A DNA stretch of 64,000 nt, from NCBI RefSeq assembly GCF_947503795.1, contig NZ_CANNEZ010000003.1, forward strand, positions 400,357 through 464,356, in the 5' to 3' direction. Below are positions 8,923-20,249 of the stretch, piece after piece. The DNA comes from an uncultured Jannaschia sp. (lineage in GTDB: Bacteria; Pseudomonadota; Alphaproteobacteria; Rhodobacterales; Rhodobacteraceae). A model generated the notes under the pieces. It saw nothing but the letters and a program-made list of their open reading frames with translations, was not told the origin of the DNA and ran no database searches. The position numbers and the translations under genes were made by a program. The number at the start of each line of letters is the position of its first letter. Positions within the stretch are counted from its first letter, which is position 1.

Positions 8923-10158
8923 ATGTCCGATCCTGCCCCGATCCATGCCGATGCGCCCTATCCCGTTCCGGCGAACGAATGCGCGCGCGGCCATGTCATC
9001 GCCGAACTCGACCTGCCGCGCCGCGCGGACGATCCCTTCTTCGCCCATGTCGTCGAACTGGCACGGAGGATCTTCGACGCGCCGGTGGCCTTCATCTCGC
9101 TGATCTCAGGCGAGGAGCAGCGCTTCCTGCGAATCGACGGCATGGACCTCGAGGGGACGCCGCGGACCCATTCGATGTGCGCCTACACGGTGGCCGCGCG
9201 CCGGACGATCGTCTCGGGCGACACGCATGACGACCCCCGCTTCCGCGACCATCCTGTCGTGGCCGGACCGCCCCATGTGCGCTTCTCGGCCAGCGCGCCG
9301 GTGATCCTCTCGTCGGGGTTCTGCCTCGGCACGGTCTGTGCGGTCGATCTGGTGCCCCACGATCCTCCAACGCCATCGCAGATCGCCCAGCTGGACGCGC
9401 TGGCCGGCATGGTCGCGCGCTTCTACGAAGTCCCGCTCGAGCCCGATCCGGCCCATGCCCACCGCCTCCGTGCCATCGCGTCCGAGGCGCAGGACGCATT
9501 TCTCGACCTGATCGGGCACGAATTGCGGACGCCGCTCAACGGCATCATGGGGCTGGCCGAATGCCTTGCGCCCGCCGATCCGGGCGAGGCGGAGGTCGTC
9601 GCCGCCCTCAAGGGATCGACGGAGCATCTCGGCGCGATCGTCGAGAGCATCCTGTCCTTTACCGAACTGCGCTCGGGCGATGTGGCGCTGAACGAGGCGC
9701 CGGCGCGGATCGACATGCTCGTCACCCGGGCCGTCGACCGGATGCGCAGGCTGGCGGCGGCGCGGGGCACATCGGTCGCTCTTCACCTGCCGGACAGCGA
9801 GGCGCGCCCGCTGATCGATGCCGCGAAGCTGGAGCTCGCGATCACCTGCCTTCTCGACAACGTGCTGGCTCATGGCGGCGGCCAGGCGGTCGTGACCGTC
9901 ACGACGGATCGCAGCGCCGGCATCCAGATCACCGTGCAGGACGACGGCGCGGGCATCCCCGACGCCCAGCAGGCCCGGATCTGGTCCGCTTTCGCGGTCG
10001 GCGCCGATCTGCACACACGCGCCACCGATGGGCTGGGCCTCGGTCTGCCGCTCGCGCATCGCATCGCCGAGCTGCATGGCGGCACGCTGACCCTCCAGCC
10101 CGCGACCACCGGCATTTCGGTCGTGATGACCCTTCCGGGATGGCGCATGGCGGCTTGA
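8923..10158 (+). CDS. Sensor histidine kinase with N-terminal GAF domain
   Basis: Soluble 411-residue sensor kinase without membrane segments. Residues about 35-170 form a GAF domain of the FAISLISGEEQRFL type; the central SMCAYTV and FSASAPVIL pieces are typical of such GAF-only cytoplasmic sensors. The dimerisation/phosphoacceptor H-box is FLDLIGHELRTPLNG with H199. The ATPase domain has an N-box LLDNVLAHGG, G1 DDGAGIPD and G2 GLGLGLPLAHRIAELHGG. ATG 8923 has GGAGG immediately before it, which is unusually close; an in-frame GTG at 8902 would add seven residues. No response regulator gene is adjacent, so the kinase is an orphan in this window. The signal is unknown. Confidence 0.85.
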   Translation: MSDPAPIHADAPYPVPANECARGHVIAELDLPRRADDPFFAHVVELARRIFDAPVAFISLISGEEQRFLRIDGMDLEGTPRTHSMCAYTVAARRTIVSGDTHDDPRFRDHPVVAGPPHVRFSASAPVILSSGFCLGTVCAVDLVPHDPPTPSQIAQLDALAGMVARFYEVPLEPDPAHAHRLRAIASEAQDAFLDLIGHELRTPLNGIMGLAECLAPADPGEAEVVAALKGSTEHLGAIVESILSFTELRSGDVALNEAPARIDMLVTRAVDRMRRLAAARGTSVALHLPDSEARPLIDAAKLELAITCLLDNVLAHGGGQAVVTVTTDRSAGIQITVQDDGAGIPDAQQARIWSAFAVGADLHTRATDGLGLGLPLAHRIAELHGGTLTLQPATTGISVVMTLPGWRMAA

Positions 10159-10220
10159 TGGTCCGACACACCGAAGGGCAGCGACAGGACGGGCTGGCCC
10201 ATAACCGGCCGTGCGAGACG

Positions 10221-10239
10221 CGGCATGCCTGACATGCCG
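10221..10239. terminator. Short hairpin between convergent histidine kinase and fadH genes
   Basis: Perfect seven-base inverted repeat CGGCATG / CATGCCG (10221-10227 and 10233-10239) with a five-base loop, inside the 191-base gap between the two convergent stops. No T run follows on either strand, so the terminator role is an inference from position. Confidence 0.3.
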
Positions 10240-10349
10240 TTCGGCGGCCCTGTTCCTGTCTGGGACCGAAGGGCCCGAGCCGGCCTTGCGAACATATTCG
10301 CCAAGGATGCCGCGCCGACCTCTTGCTGACGTGGTCGGGCCCGAAGGCT

Positions 10350-12425
<2,076 letters not shown>

Positions 12426-12450
12426 TCACGCTGGACGCGGCGTCAGACGG

Positions 12451-12807
12451 TCATTCGGTCGAGGCGACATGGGCGCGGAAGGACCGCTTGAGGATGTCCA
12501 GTTCGTCGCGCATCGCGTCCAGTTCGGCGCGCAGGTCGGTCTCGGCATCGAGGCCGCAAATCACCGTCACGCGGTCGAGGATGACGCCGTCACCGGTGCG
12601 GATCGAGACGGTGCGCGTCCCCTCGGTCAGAAGGCTCGGATCGAGCTCGGCTTCGACCTGCCAGCCGCCATCGACTGGGGCGGGGGTCAGGTGACCGGTG
12701 ATGTCGGAGCCGATCAGCAGCTCGAGCGGCGGCGGATCGCCCGCGCCGGTCAACAGACCGCGATAGGTGCCGCCGACGATCCCGGCGCGGTGGAGAACCC
12801 AATCCAT
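12451..12807 (-). CDS. Conserved hypothetical protein in ilvD operon
   Basis: 118-residue soluble protein of unknown function. The middle (VEAELDPSLLTEGTRTVSIRT) looks like a small beta-sandwich, and the C-terminal 35 residues (DLRAELDAMRDELDILKRSF) form a charged helix that could be a coiled coil. No family recognised. Starts 13 bases after the DUF6478 gene on the same strand, so it is probably the third gene of the ilvD unit. Confidence 0.6.
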   Translation of the reverse strand: MDWVLHRAGIVGGTYRGLLTGAGDPPPLELLIGSDITGHLTPAPVDGGWQVEAELDPSLLTEGTRTVSIRTGDGVILDRVTVICGLDAETDLRAELDAMRDELDILKRSFRAHVASTE

Positions 12808-12820
12808 GCGATCCCTCCTT

Positions 12821-13603
12821 CTACAGGTCGGCGCGGGGGCGCCGCGTGACGGTCATGTCGGCGATATCGACCCGGTTCATCGCGGGCCGCTCGAAGATCA
12901 GGTCGATCCAGGCATGCTCCAGCCGGGTCGGGTTGATCTCCTGGAAGCCGAGGTCGAATTCGGCGGTGACCGGGCTGTCGGGCCGGTTGCCGGGGGAGAG
13001 CTCGCTGACAAGCTGTTCGGTGTTGGGACCGTGGCGGACGTTCAGGCGGACGAACATTTCGGCGGGCCGCTCGCGGCGCAGGGTAAGCGTGACGCGGACG
13101 ATATGGCTGGTCCGGAGCGTGGTCGCGCCGTCGGGGGGCAGGTCGAGCGCCAGCGACAGGAACGACCCGTCGAAGCGCAGCGCGTCGAGCGACAGCGCGT
13201 AGGGCGCGACGGCAAGGGGATCGGTGCTGCGCCGCTGGCGGAGCGTGATCTCGGAGAGGGGGCAGTCGTGAAAGAGCGTGACGCCGGGCGCGAGCGTCGT
13301 GCCGCCCGCCGCGCCCGAGATGCAGGCAGGGTCGAGCGCCGCCGACCACGGCAGCGGCCGCCACGCCCAGTCGCATTGCGCGGGGCGCGCGATGCCGTCC
13401 TCATCCATCCGGGGGCGCTTCATGCGGGCCTCGGACGCGTCGGCGATCCGGCGTGCCTGGGCGGCGACATCGCGGGCGACGGGGCCCAGCGCGGCCAGAT
13501 CGGTCGTTCGCATCGTCGTGACGGCCCCGGCCGCCGCGCGCCACGCATCCGCCGCGCGCTGGCGGCGGAGGGCGTCGATCAGGCGCGGAAGCCGCGGGGC
13601 CAT
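12821..13603 (-). CDS. DUF6478 family protein
   Basis: 260-residue protein matching my memory of DUF6478, a family seen in Rhodobacterales. Conserved pieces are DWAWRPLPW, TLFHDCPLSEITLRQRR, LRFDGSFLSLALDLP, FVRLNVRHGPNTEQ and the C-terminal TVTRRPRADL. No signal peptide or membrane helix; function unknown. ATG 13603 follows the ilvD stop after a single base, so it is very likely cotranscribed with ilvD, though nothing shows a role in branched-chain amino acid synthesis. Confidence 0.75.
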   Translation of the reverse strand: MAPRLPRLIDALRRQRAADAWRAAAGAVTTMRTTDLAALGPVARDVAAQARRIADASEARMKRPRMDEDGIARPAQCDWAWRPLPWSAALDPACISGAAGGTTLAPGVTLFHDCPLSEITLRQRRSTDPLAVAPYALSLDALRFDGSFLSLALDLPPDGATTLRTSHIVRVTLTLRRERPAEMFVRLNVRHGPNTEQLVSELSPGNRPDSPVTAEFDLGFQEINPTRLEHAWIDLIFERPAMNRVDIADMTVTRRPRADL

Positions 13604-13604
13604 G

Positions 13605-15368
13605 TCAGAGGTCCATGTAGACGTGCGCCTCCTGCGCGCCGCCGGGATGGGTCGGGGCGCCGGCCTTGGCCGAGCCGACGAGCTGCGCGTATTTCCACAA
13701 CGCGCCCGAGGCGTAGATCGTCTTGCGCGGCCCGGACCAGTCGGCGCGCCGTGCCTCCAGTTCTTCGTCCGTCAGGTCGACCGAAATTGTGCCCTCGATG
13801 GCGTTGAGCGTGATGACGTCGCCATCCTTCAGCATCGCGATGGGGCCGCCATGGGCGGCTTCGGGGCCGACATGGCCGACGCAGAAGCCACGCGTGGCCC
13901 CGGAGAAGCGCCCGTCGGTAATGAGCGCGACCTTCTTGCCCATCCCCTGACCCGAAAGCGCGGCGGTCGTGGCCAGCATCTCGCGCATGCCGGGGCCGCC
14001 CGCGGGGCCCTCGTTGCGAATGACGATAACCTCGCCCTCCTCGTACTGCCGCGCCTTCACGGCCTCGAAGGCGTCTTCCTCGCATTCGAAGACGCGCGCG
14101 GGGCCGGTGAAGAGCTGGTGCTGCGCCTCCATGCCCGCGACCTTCACGATGGCGCCGTCGGGCGCGAGGTTACCCTTGAGGCCGACGACGCCGCCCGTCT
14201 TGGTGATCGGGGTCTCGACCGGGTAGATCACCTTGCCATCCGCCTCGCCGCGCGTCTCGTCGATGACTTCGCCCATGGTCTTGCCGGTGGCTGTCATGCA
14301 GTCCTCGTGGATGAGGCCGGCTTTGCCCAGCTCCTTCATCACGATCGGCACGCCACCCGCCTCGTAGAGGTCCTTGGCCACGTATTGGCCGCCGGGCTTC
14401 AGGTCGACGAAATAGGGCGTGTCGCGGAAGATGTCGCAGACATCGCCGAGGTCGAAATCGATCCCCGCCTCGTGGGCGATGGCAGGCAGGTGCAGCCCGG
14501 CATTGGTCGAGCCGCCGGTGCAGGCGACAACCCGCGCGGCATTCTCGAGCGACTTGCGGGTGACGACGTCGCGGGCGCGAATATTCTTCTCGATCAGGTT
14601 CATGACGGCGACGCCGGATGCGATGGAGTACTGGTCCCGGCTCTCGTAGGGGGCGGGCGCGCCCGACGAGTTCGGCAGCGCCAGCCCGATCGCCTCGGAC
14701 ACGCAGGCCATGGTGTTGGCAGTGAACTGCCCGCCGCAGGCGCCCGCGCTGGGGCAGGCCACGCGCTCGAGGATTTCCAGCGCCGCGTCCGACAGGTTGC
14801 CGGCCTGGTGATTGCCCACGGCCTCGAACATGTCCTGCACGGTCAGGTCGCGGTCGCGATACTGCTCGGGGATGTCGGCCCCCGCAGGCGCGCGGCCCGG
14901 CAGGATCGAGCCGCCGTAGATGAAGACCGACGGCGTGTTTAGCCGGACCATCGCCATCATCATGCCCGGCAGCGACTTGTCGCAGCCCGCGAGGCCCACG
15001 ATGGCGTCGTAGCAATGCCCGCGCATCGTCAGCTCGACCGTGTCGGCGATGGCTTCGCGGGACGCCAGCGACGAGCGCATGCCTTCATGTCCCATGGCGA
15101 TGCCGTCGGTGACGGTGATGGTCGTGAACTCGCGGGGCGTGCCGCCGCCTTGCTTGACGCCCAGCTTCACGGCCTGCGCCTGTCGGTTCAGGGCGATGTT
15201 GCAGGGCGCGGCCTCGTTCCAGCAGGTGGCAACGCCGACCCAAGGCTGGTGGATCTCCTCGTCGCCCAGACCCATCGCGTAGAAATAGGACCGGTGCGGT
15301 GCGCGCGCGGGCCCTTCGGTGACGTGCCGGCTGGGCAGGTTCGTCTTGTCGGTCGGGGCTTTCAGCAT
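13605..15368 (-). CDS. ilvD: Dihydroxy-acid dehydratase
   Basis: Iron-sulfur lyase of the isoleucine/valine pathway, dehydrating 2,3-dihydroxy-3-methyl acids to 2-keto acids. 587 residues, in the normal range. Cluster-binding cysteines are visible: C49 ([11 protein letters not shown]), C129 ([10 protein letters not shown]) and C211 ([11 protein letters not shown]). The C-terminal [20 protein letters not shown] signature is intact. ATG 15368 is preferred over the in-frame codon at 15392, because GAGGAGG lies about 8 bases upstream and the protein then starts at the family N-terminus. It leads an operon with DUF6478 and a small unknown. No leader-peptide attenuator was seen in the 119 bases upstream. 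Confidence 0.95.
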   Translation of the reverse strand: MLKAPTDKTNLPSRHVTEGPARAPHRSYFYAMGLGDEEIHQPWVGVATCWNEAAPCNIALNRQAQAVKLGVKQGGGTPREFTTITVTDGIAMGHEGMRSSLASREAIADTVELTMRGHCYDAIVGLAGCDKSLPGMMMAMVRLNTPSVFIYGGSILPGRAPAGADIPEQYRDRDLTVQDMFEAVGNHQAGNLSDAALEILERVACPSAGACGGQFTANTMACVSEAIGLALPNSSGAPAPYESRDQYSIASGVAVMNLIEKNIRARDVVTRKSLENAARVVACTGGSTNAGLHLPAIAHEAGIDFDLGDVCDIFRDTPYFVDLKPGGQYVAKDLYEAGGVPIVMKELGKAGLIHEDCMTATGKTMGEVIDETRGEADGKVIYPVETPITKTGGVVGLKGNLAPDGAIVKVAGMEAQHQLFTGPARVFECEEDAFEAVKARQYEEGEVIVIRNEGPAGGPGMREMLATTAALSGQGMGKKVALITDGRFSGATRGFCVGHVGPEAAHGGPIAMLKDGDVITLNAIEGTISVDLTDEELEARRADWSGPRKTIYASGALWKYAQLVGSAKAGAPTHPGGAQEAHVYMDL

Positions 15369-15487
15369 AGTCGTCTCCTCCTCGCGCTCCACCCTCGGAT
15401 AGACGCCGCGCCCCCCCCGGACAAGCGCGATTGCCGTAAGCGCCTTCTGTCGCTAGATTCGCAAAAAAACATAAGAGGGCATCGAGC

Positions 15488-16435
15488 ATGTGGACCTCTC
15501 CGTTCGAATCTTTCGTGGCCCCCGCACGGGCGCGACCGCAGCTTTGGCGCATCATCCTGGGCTTCGTCCTGGCGATGCTGACCTGGGCCGTGGTCTACGT
15601 GGTGATGATCGCGGGCATCGCGTACGTGGCGAAGGCGACCAGCGATCCGGCGCTGGCCGGGCCAGACGGCCTGCCAATCTGGTTCGCCGATTTCACCATC
15701 GGAAAGACGCCGACGGGTGTCGTCGCGACGCTCGCGACCTTCGCGGGCATGCTGCTGGGCACGATCCTCGCGGCGCGGTGGCTGCACCGCCGATCGGCCG
15801 GCAGCCTGTTCGGAGCGCATATGCTGCCGGACTTCGTGGCCGCGGGCGCGATCACCGGCGGGGTCGGCCTCGTCGCGATCGTGATCCTCGGCGCGGGCGA
15901 GCTGACACTGCGGCCCTACACGCCGGTCGACCTCTTCCTGACCTTTCTGCCCATCGTCCTCGTGGCGCTCCTGCTCCAGACCGGGGCGGAAGAGCTCCTT
16001 TTCCGCGGCTATCTCCAATCCCAGCTCGCCGCGCGCTTCCGCAGCCCGATCGTCTGGATGCTGGTGCCGTCGGTGATGTTCGGATCGCTCCATATCGACA
16101 TCGGAACGCTCTGGGGCACGGGCCGCCTCGCGCCCAATGACGTGCTGATCTTCGCGGCCACGACGCTGGTCGGGCTGATCACGGCCGACCTCGTGCGGGT
16201 CACCGGATCGCTCGGCGCGGCCTGGGGTCTGCATTTCGTCAACAACTGCCAGGCGCTGCTGTTGATCTCGCTCGACGACGTGCTGTCGGGGCTCGCGCTC
16301 TACAAGCTGCCCTTCGACGGCGACGATCTCGAGATGCTGCCGTTCCTCATCCTGCAGGACATGGTTCTCCTGGTGATCATCTGGGCTTGCATCCGGCTCT
16401 GGCTGGCACGCCGGGGACGCATGGCCGCCGCCTGA
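15488..16435 (+). CDS. CPBP-family intramembrane metalloprotease
   Basis: Polytopic inner-membrane protein of 315 residues with about eight hydrophobic segments. The ABI/CPBP core is present: AEELLFRGYL with E168, E169 and R173, a histidine in FGSLHID, and AAWGLHFVNN with the last metal-binding H/N pair. Members process CAAX-like or other membrane substrates, but the substrate here is unknown. Divergent from ilvD and 60 bases upstream of accD. Confidence 0.85.
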   Translation: MWTSPFESFVAPARARPQLWRIILGFVLAMLTWAVVYVVMIAGIAYVAKATSDPALAGPDGLPIWFADFTIGKTPTGVVATLATFAGMLLGTILAARWLHRRSAGSLFGAHMLPDFVAAGAITGGVGLVAIVILGAGELTLRPYTPVDLFLTFLPIVLVALLLQTGAEELLFRGYLQSQLAARFRSPIVWMLVPSVMFGSLHIDIGTLWGTGRLAPNDVLIFAATTLVGLITADLVRVTGSLGAAWGLHFVNNCQALLLISLDDVLSGLALYKLPFDGDDLEMLPFLILQDMVLLVIIWACIRLWLARRGRMAAA

Positions 16436-16495
16436 GCGCGAATTGCATTCCCCGTCCGCGCATCCTATCTCGGCGGGGCCAATCAGGGGGCACGC

Positions 16496-17437
16496 ATGAA
16501 CTGGATCTCCAACTACGTCCGGCCCAAGATCAACAGCCTGTTCTCGCGCCGCGAGGTCCCCGAGAACCTGTGGACCAAGTGTGACGAGTGCGGGACCATG
16601 CTGTTCCACCGCGAGTTGAAGGACAACCTGCGGGTCTGCACCTCCTGTGGCCACCATATGAACATCGCCCCGCGCGAGCGGTTCGAGGCGCTGTTCGACG
16701 GCGGCATCTTCACCGATGTTGCGGTGCCCGCCCCGGTCGAGGACCCGCTGAAATTCCGCGACCAGAAACGTTACCCCGAACGCCTCAAGGCCGCGCAGAA
16801 GGCCACGCAGGAGGCCGAGGCGATGCTTGTCGCCGAAGGTGAGATCCACAAGACGCCCATCGTCGCGGCGGCGCAGGATTTCGGCTTCATGGCCGGATCG
16901 ATGGGCATGTATGTCGGCAATGCGATCATCGCCGCCGCCGAACGCGCGGTGAAGCTGGAGCGTCCGCTGGTCCTCTTTTCCGCCGCAGGGGGCGCGCGGA
17001 TGCAGGAGGGCATCCTCAGCCTGATGCAGATGCCGCGCACCACGGTCGCGGTCGAGATGCTAAAGGAAGCGGGCCTGCCCTATATCGTCGTCCTGACCCA
17101 CCCGACGACGGGCGGGGTGACGGCGTCCTACGCGATGCTGGGCGACGTCCAGATCGCCGAACCGAACGCGCTCATCTGCTTCGCCGGGCCGCGCGTCATC
17201 GAACAGACCATCCGCGAGACGCTGCCCGAAGGGTTCCAGCGGGCCGAGTATTTGCTCGACCACGGGATGCTCGACCGGGTGACGCCCCGCGGCCAGATGC
17301 GCGACGAGCTGGCCACGATCCTGCGGATGCTGACCGGGCAGGGCCCCGTCGTGCATGGCGACCTGCCGCGCCCGATCGAGACGATCCAGCCGGAGCCCGC
17401 CGTCGAGGCGCCAGAGCCTGCGGCGACCAAGGCCTGA
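16496..17437 (+). CDS. accD: Acetyl-CoA carboxylase carboxyltransferase subunit beta
   Basis: Beta subunit of the carboxyltransferase that makes malonyl-CoA for fatty-acid synthesis. 313 residues. The N-terminal zinc ribbon has C29, C32, C48, C51, and the crotonase-fold domain has [19 protein letters not shown] and [14 protein letters not shown]. The last 35 residues are a proline/alanine-rich tail common in alphaproteobacteria. folC follows after 66 bases, the usual accD-folC order. Confidence 0.96.
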   Translation: MNWISNYVRPKINSLFSRREVPENLWTKCDECGTMLFHRELKDNLRVCTSCGHHMNIAPRERFEALFDGGIFTDVAVPAPVEDPLKFRDQKRYPERLKAAQKATQEAEAMLVAEGEIHKTPIVAAAQDFGFMAGSMGMYVGNAIIAAAERAVKLERPLVLFSAAGGARMQEGILSLMQMPRTTVAVEMLKEAGLPYIVVLTHPTTGGVTASYAMLGDVQIAEPNALICFAGPRVIEQTIRETLPEGFQRAEYLLDHGMLDRVTPRGQMRDELATILRMLTGQGPVVHGDLPRPIETIQPEPAVEAPEPAATKA

Positions 17438-17503
17438 CGCGTCGGGCGCAGGGCCACGCGATCGCCGGTTGACCGCCGACGCCCCGGCCCGGACAAGGCA
17501 CCC

Positions 17504-18766
17504 ATGACCAGCTCCGATGTGATCCTCGACCGCCTGATGGCGCTGCACCCGAAGGTGATCGACCTCGTGCTCGACCGGGTGCACCGGCTGCTGGATGCGC
17601 TCGATCATCCCGAAACGCGCTTGCCGCCGGTGATCCATATCGCGGGCACCAACGGCAAGGGGTCGACGCAAGCCATGATCCGCGCAGGGCTGGAGGGCGC
17701 GGGCGACACGGTCCATGCCTATACCTCGCCGCATCTTGCGCGGTTCCACGAACGTATCCGTCTGGCGGGCGAGCTGATCCCCGAACCCCTGCTGGCCGAC
17801 CTTCTGGCCGAATGCGAGGTGGCCAACGGCGGCGCGCCGATCACCTATTTCGAGATCACGACCTGCGCCGCACTCCTCGCCTTCGCGCGACATCCGGCGG
17901 ACTGGACCCTTCTGGAAGTCGGCCTGGGTGGGCGGTTGGATGCGACGAACGTGGTGAACCCGGCGCTGACCGTCATCACGCCCGTCTCGATGGATCACGA
18001 AGGATTTCTCGGGGATACCATAGCCAAGATCGCCGCCGAGAAGGCGGGCATCCTGAAGCCCGGCGTGCCCTGCATCGTCGGCCCGCAGGACGAGGCCGCG
18101 CTCGAGGTGATCGAATACCGCGCCGCACGGCTCAACGCGCCGCTTTCGGTCCATGGCCAGCACTGGCACGTGACCGAGGAGAACGGCGGCCTCGTTTTCG
18201 AGGACGAGACGGGGTTGATGGACCTGCCGCCGCCGCGCCTGATCGGGGCGCACCAGGTCCAGAACGCCGGCATGGCCATCGCGGCGCTTCGGGCGCTGGG
18301 CCGGGCGGAGGGTGCCGCGGCGGCAATGCGCGACGCCGAGTGGCCCGCGCGGATGCAGCGCCTGTCGCGGGGCCCGCTTGTCGAGGCGGCGGGCGCGGCC
18401 GAGCTCTGGCTCGATGGCGGGCACAACCCCGCGGCGGGCGCGGCGCTGGCCGAAGCGCTGGACCGGCTACCGTCCCGCCCGGTGCACCTGATCTGCGGGA
18501 TGCTCAATACCAAGGACGCGACGGGCTATATGGCGCCCCTCGCCGAACGGGTACGCGCGCTTCACGCGGTCGCGATCCCCGGCGAGATCAACACCCTGCC
18601 GCCCGAGGCCACGGTCGCCGCCGCGACCCGCGCTGGCATCCCCGCCGTCGAGGCCCCGTCCGTGGCGGACGCCATCGCGACGATTATCGCGGACGATCCC
18701 GCGGCGCGCATCCTGATCTGCGGATCACTCTATCTGGCCGGGCGCGTGCTCCGCGAGAACGGCTGA
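17504..18766 (+). CDS. folC: Bifunctional folylpolyglutamate synthase / dihydrofolate synthase
   Basis: Mur-ligase-like ATPase adding glutamate to dihydropteroate and folates. 420 residues. P-loop GTNGKGST at 48-55, EVGLGGRLDATNVV, SMDHEGFLG and the C-terminal domain start LDGGHNPAAG are all present. ATG 17504 lies 66 bases after accD. It ends two bases from the convergent OmpA-like gene, leaving no room for a separate terminator. Confidence 0.94.
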   Translation: MTSSDVILDRLMALHPKVIDLVLDRVHRLLDALDHPETRLPPVIHIAGTNGKGSTQAMIRAGLEGAGDTVHAYTSPHLARFHERIRLAGELIPEPLLADLLAECEVANGGAPITYFEITTCAALLAFARHPADWTLLEVGLGGRLDATNVVNPALTVITPVSMDHEGFLGDTIAKIAAEKAGILKPGVPCIVGPQDEAALEVIEYRAARLNAPLSVHGQHWHVTEENGGLVFEDETGLMDLPPPRLIGAHQVQNAGMAIAALRALGRAEGAAAAMRDAEWPARMQRLSRGPLVEAAGAAELWLDGGHNPAAGAALAEALDRLPSRPVHLICGMLNTKDATGYMAPLAERVRALHAVAIPGEINTLPPEATVAAATRAGIPAVEAPSVADAIATIIADDPAARILICGSLYLAGRVLRENG

Positions 18767-18768
18767 GA

Positions 18769-19683
18769 TTACTCGGTCGAGGTCAGGACCACTTCGACGC
18801 GGCGATTGGCGGTGCGGCCCTCGGGCGTGTCGTTGCGCGCGATGGGGGCGAAGAACCCGACGCCATGGGTCTCGATCCGGCCGGGCGCGATGCCATGCGT
18901 GCCCGTCAGGATCGCCTTCGCCGCATCCGCCCGCCGCCGGGAGATCGCCATGTTGCTTTCGGCCGTGCCCTCGGCATCGGTGTGGCCGACCAGCGCGATG
19001 GTCGCCGTGGCATTGTCCCGCAGGAAGGTCGCAAGCGTGGCGAGCGAGGCGTAATCCGTACCCGGAAGCTGGGTCGAGCCCGTCGGGAAATCGAGATCGT
19101 CGAGCACCGCGTGACCCGTCTCGGTCAGCGTGCGCGTCACGTCGGAGCTGGCGCTGAGGCTGGGCGCGGGCGGCGGGTTGGAGGCGGATTTCGTGACGGC
19201 CTCGACCGTTCCGTCCGGGTCGAGATAGGCGGCCTGGACATAGGCGAGATCGCCCGACGGGCTGGCCAGCAACGCGATCCGCGCGTCGCCCTTCTGCGCC
19301 GCCAGGTATCGGAAATCGGCGAGGTCCACGAACATCTCGGGCGCGGGGATGACGTCGATCTCGAAGCGGAAGTCGAAGCCGCCGCAGGCCCGCGTCCGGC
19401 ACTCGAAGGTCACGGTCCAGCCCTCGGCCAGAAGCGCGTCCCGCAGCGGCGCAATGATCTGAAGCGCACTCGCGCCGGGGGCCGCGACCTGCCAGATGCG
19501 GCGGGTCAGCGCGCCTTCGGCCACGACTGCCGGAAGGACGCCATTCGCGAACGGGCCGGTCGCGAAGCGGTATGAGGTCAGCGGCACGGTTTCGGCGAAT
19601 GTCGGCGCGGCGGGCAAGGGCAGGTCCGGCACATCGGCCTGGGCCGCGCCCATGGTGATCGCCAGGACCGCCAGCGCCCTCAA
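18769..19683 (-). CDS. OmpA-family peptidoglycan-binding exported protein (TTG start)
   Basis: 304-residue envelope protein. A signal peptide (RALAVLAITMGAAQA) leads into a unique domain of about 170 residues, then a C-terminal OmpA/MotB domain with FPTGSTQLP, LVGHTDAEGTAESNMAISRRRA and ANRRVEVVL, which should bind peptidoglycan. No ATG or GTG in frame gives a complete signal peptide. TTG 19683 does, and it overlaps the preceding stop as TTGA, so translation is probably coupled to the AhpD-like gene. The next ATG (19632) would remove the signal sequence. The central domain contains a possible disulfide (ECRTRACG). Confidence 0.82.
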   Translation of the reverse strand: MRALAVLAITMGAAQADVPDLPLPAAPTFAETVPLTSYRFATGPFANGVLPAVVAEGALTRRIWQVAAPGASALQIIAPLRDALLAEGWTVTFECRTRACGGFDFRFEIDVIPAPEMFVDLADFRYLAAQKGDARIALLASPSGDLAYVQAAYLDPDGTVEAVTKSASNPPPAPSLSASSDVTRTLTETGHAVLDDLDFPTGSTQLPGTDYASLATLATFLRDNATATIALVGHTDAEGTAESNMAISRRRADAAKAILTGTHGIAPGRIETHGVGFFAPIARNDTPEGRTANRRVEVVLTSTE

Positions 19684-20249
19684 CGGGATTGACCGTGATA
19701 CTCGGGGTTCGGCTGCATCGCGATGGCCGAGGCCACCCGGTTCGTCATGTTGAAGAACCCGGCGACCGAAGCGAGGTCGAAGATGTCGCGGTCGCTCAGC
19801 CCGTGATCGCGCAACGCCTGCCGGTCGCCCTCCTCGATGGTGGCGGAGGCACGGGTCATTGTCACGGCGAAATCGAGCATCGCCCGCTGTCGGTCGTCGA
19901 TCGGCGCCACGCGGTAGTTCATCGCGATCATCTCGCCCAGGGCCGGATCGCCCGAGAGCTGCCGCACGGCGGCCCCGTGCGCCACGAGGCAGTAGAAGCA
20001 CCGGTTCTCGGCCGAGACCGCCACGGCCACCATCTCGCGCTCCAGCTTCGTGAGGCCCGACGGGGCCAGCATCAGGTCGTTATACATCGCCGTGAAGGCG
20101 TCGAGCTTGGCGATGTCGAAGGCATAGGCCCGCAGGACGTTCGGCACGAAGCCCAGCTTCTCGACGCAGATGTCGAAATAGCGCTGCGTCTCGGGCGGCA
20201 GCGGATCGACCTGCGGCAGGTTCAGGGCGGTGGGCGAGGCTTCGGTCAT
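19680..20249 (-). CDS. Peroxidase-related AhpD-like (carboxymuconolactone decarboxylase fold) enzyme
   Basis: 189-residue all-helical protein of the AhpD-like superfamily, in the uncharacterised peroxidase-related subgroup. The redox motif ENRCFYCLVAHG holds C84, C87 and H91, matching the CxxC...H active site of AhpD. LGFVPNVLRAYAF near residue 32 is typical of this subgroup. Probable role: thiol-dependent peroxide reduction. It sits between an acetyltransferase gene (ATGA overlap) and the OmpA-like gene (TTGA overlap). Confidence 0.83.
   Translation of the reverse strand: MTEASPTALNLPQVDPLPPETQRYFDICVEKLGFVPNVLRAYAFDIAKLDAFTAMYNDLMLAPSGLTKLEREMVAVAVSAENRCFYCLVAHGAAVRQLSGDPALGEMIAMNYRVAPIDDRQRAMLDFAVTMTRASATIEEGDRQALRDHGLSDRDIFDLASVAGFFNMTNRVASAIAMQPNPEYHGQSR

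Noticed and set aside
15369-15487. Leader peptide or riboswitch upstream of ilvD
   Set aside because: No run of branched-chain codons, terminator/antiterminator pair or conserved riboswitch core was visible in the 119 bases.
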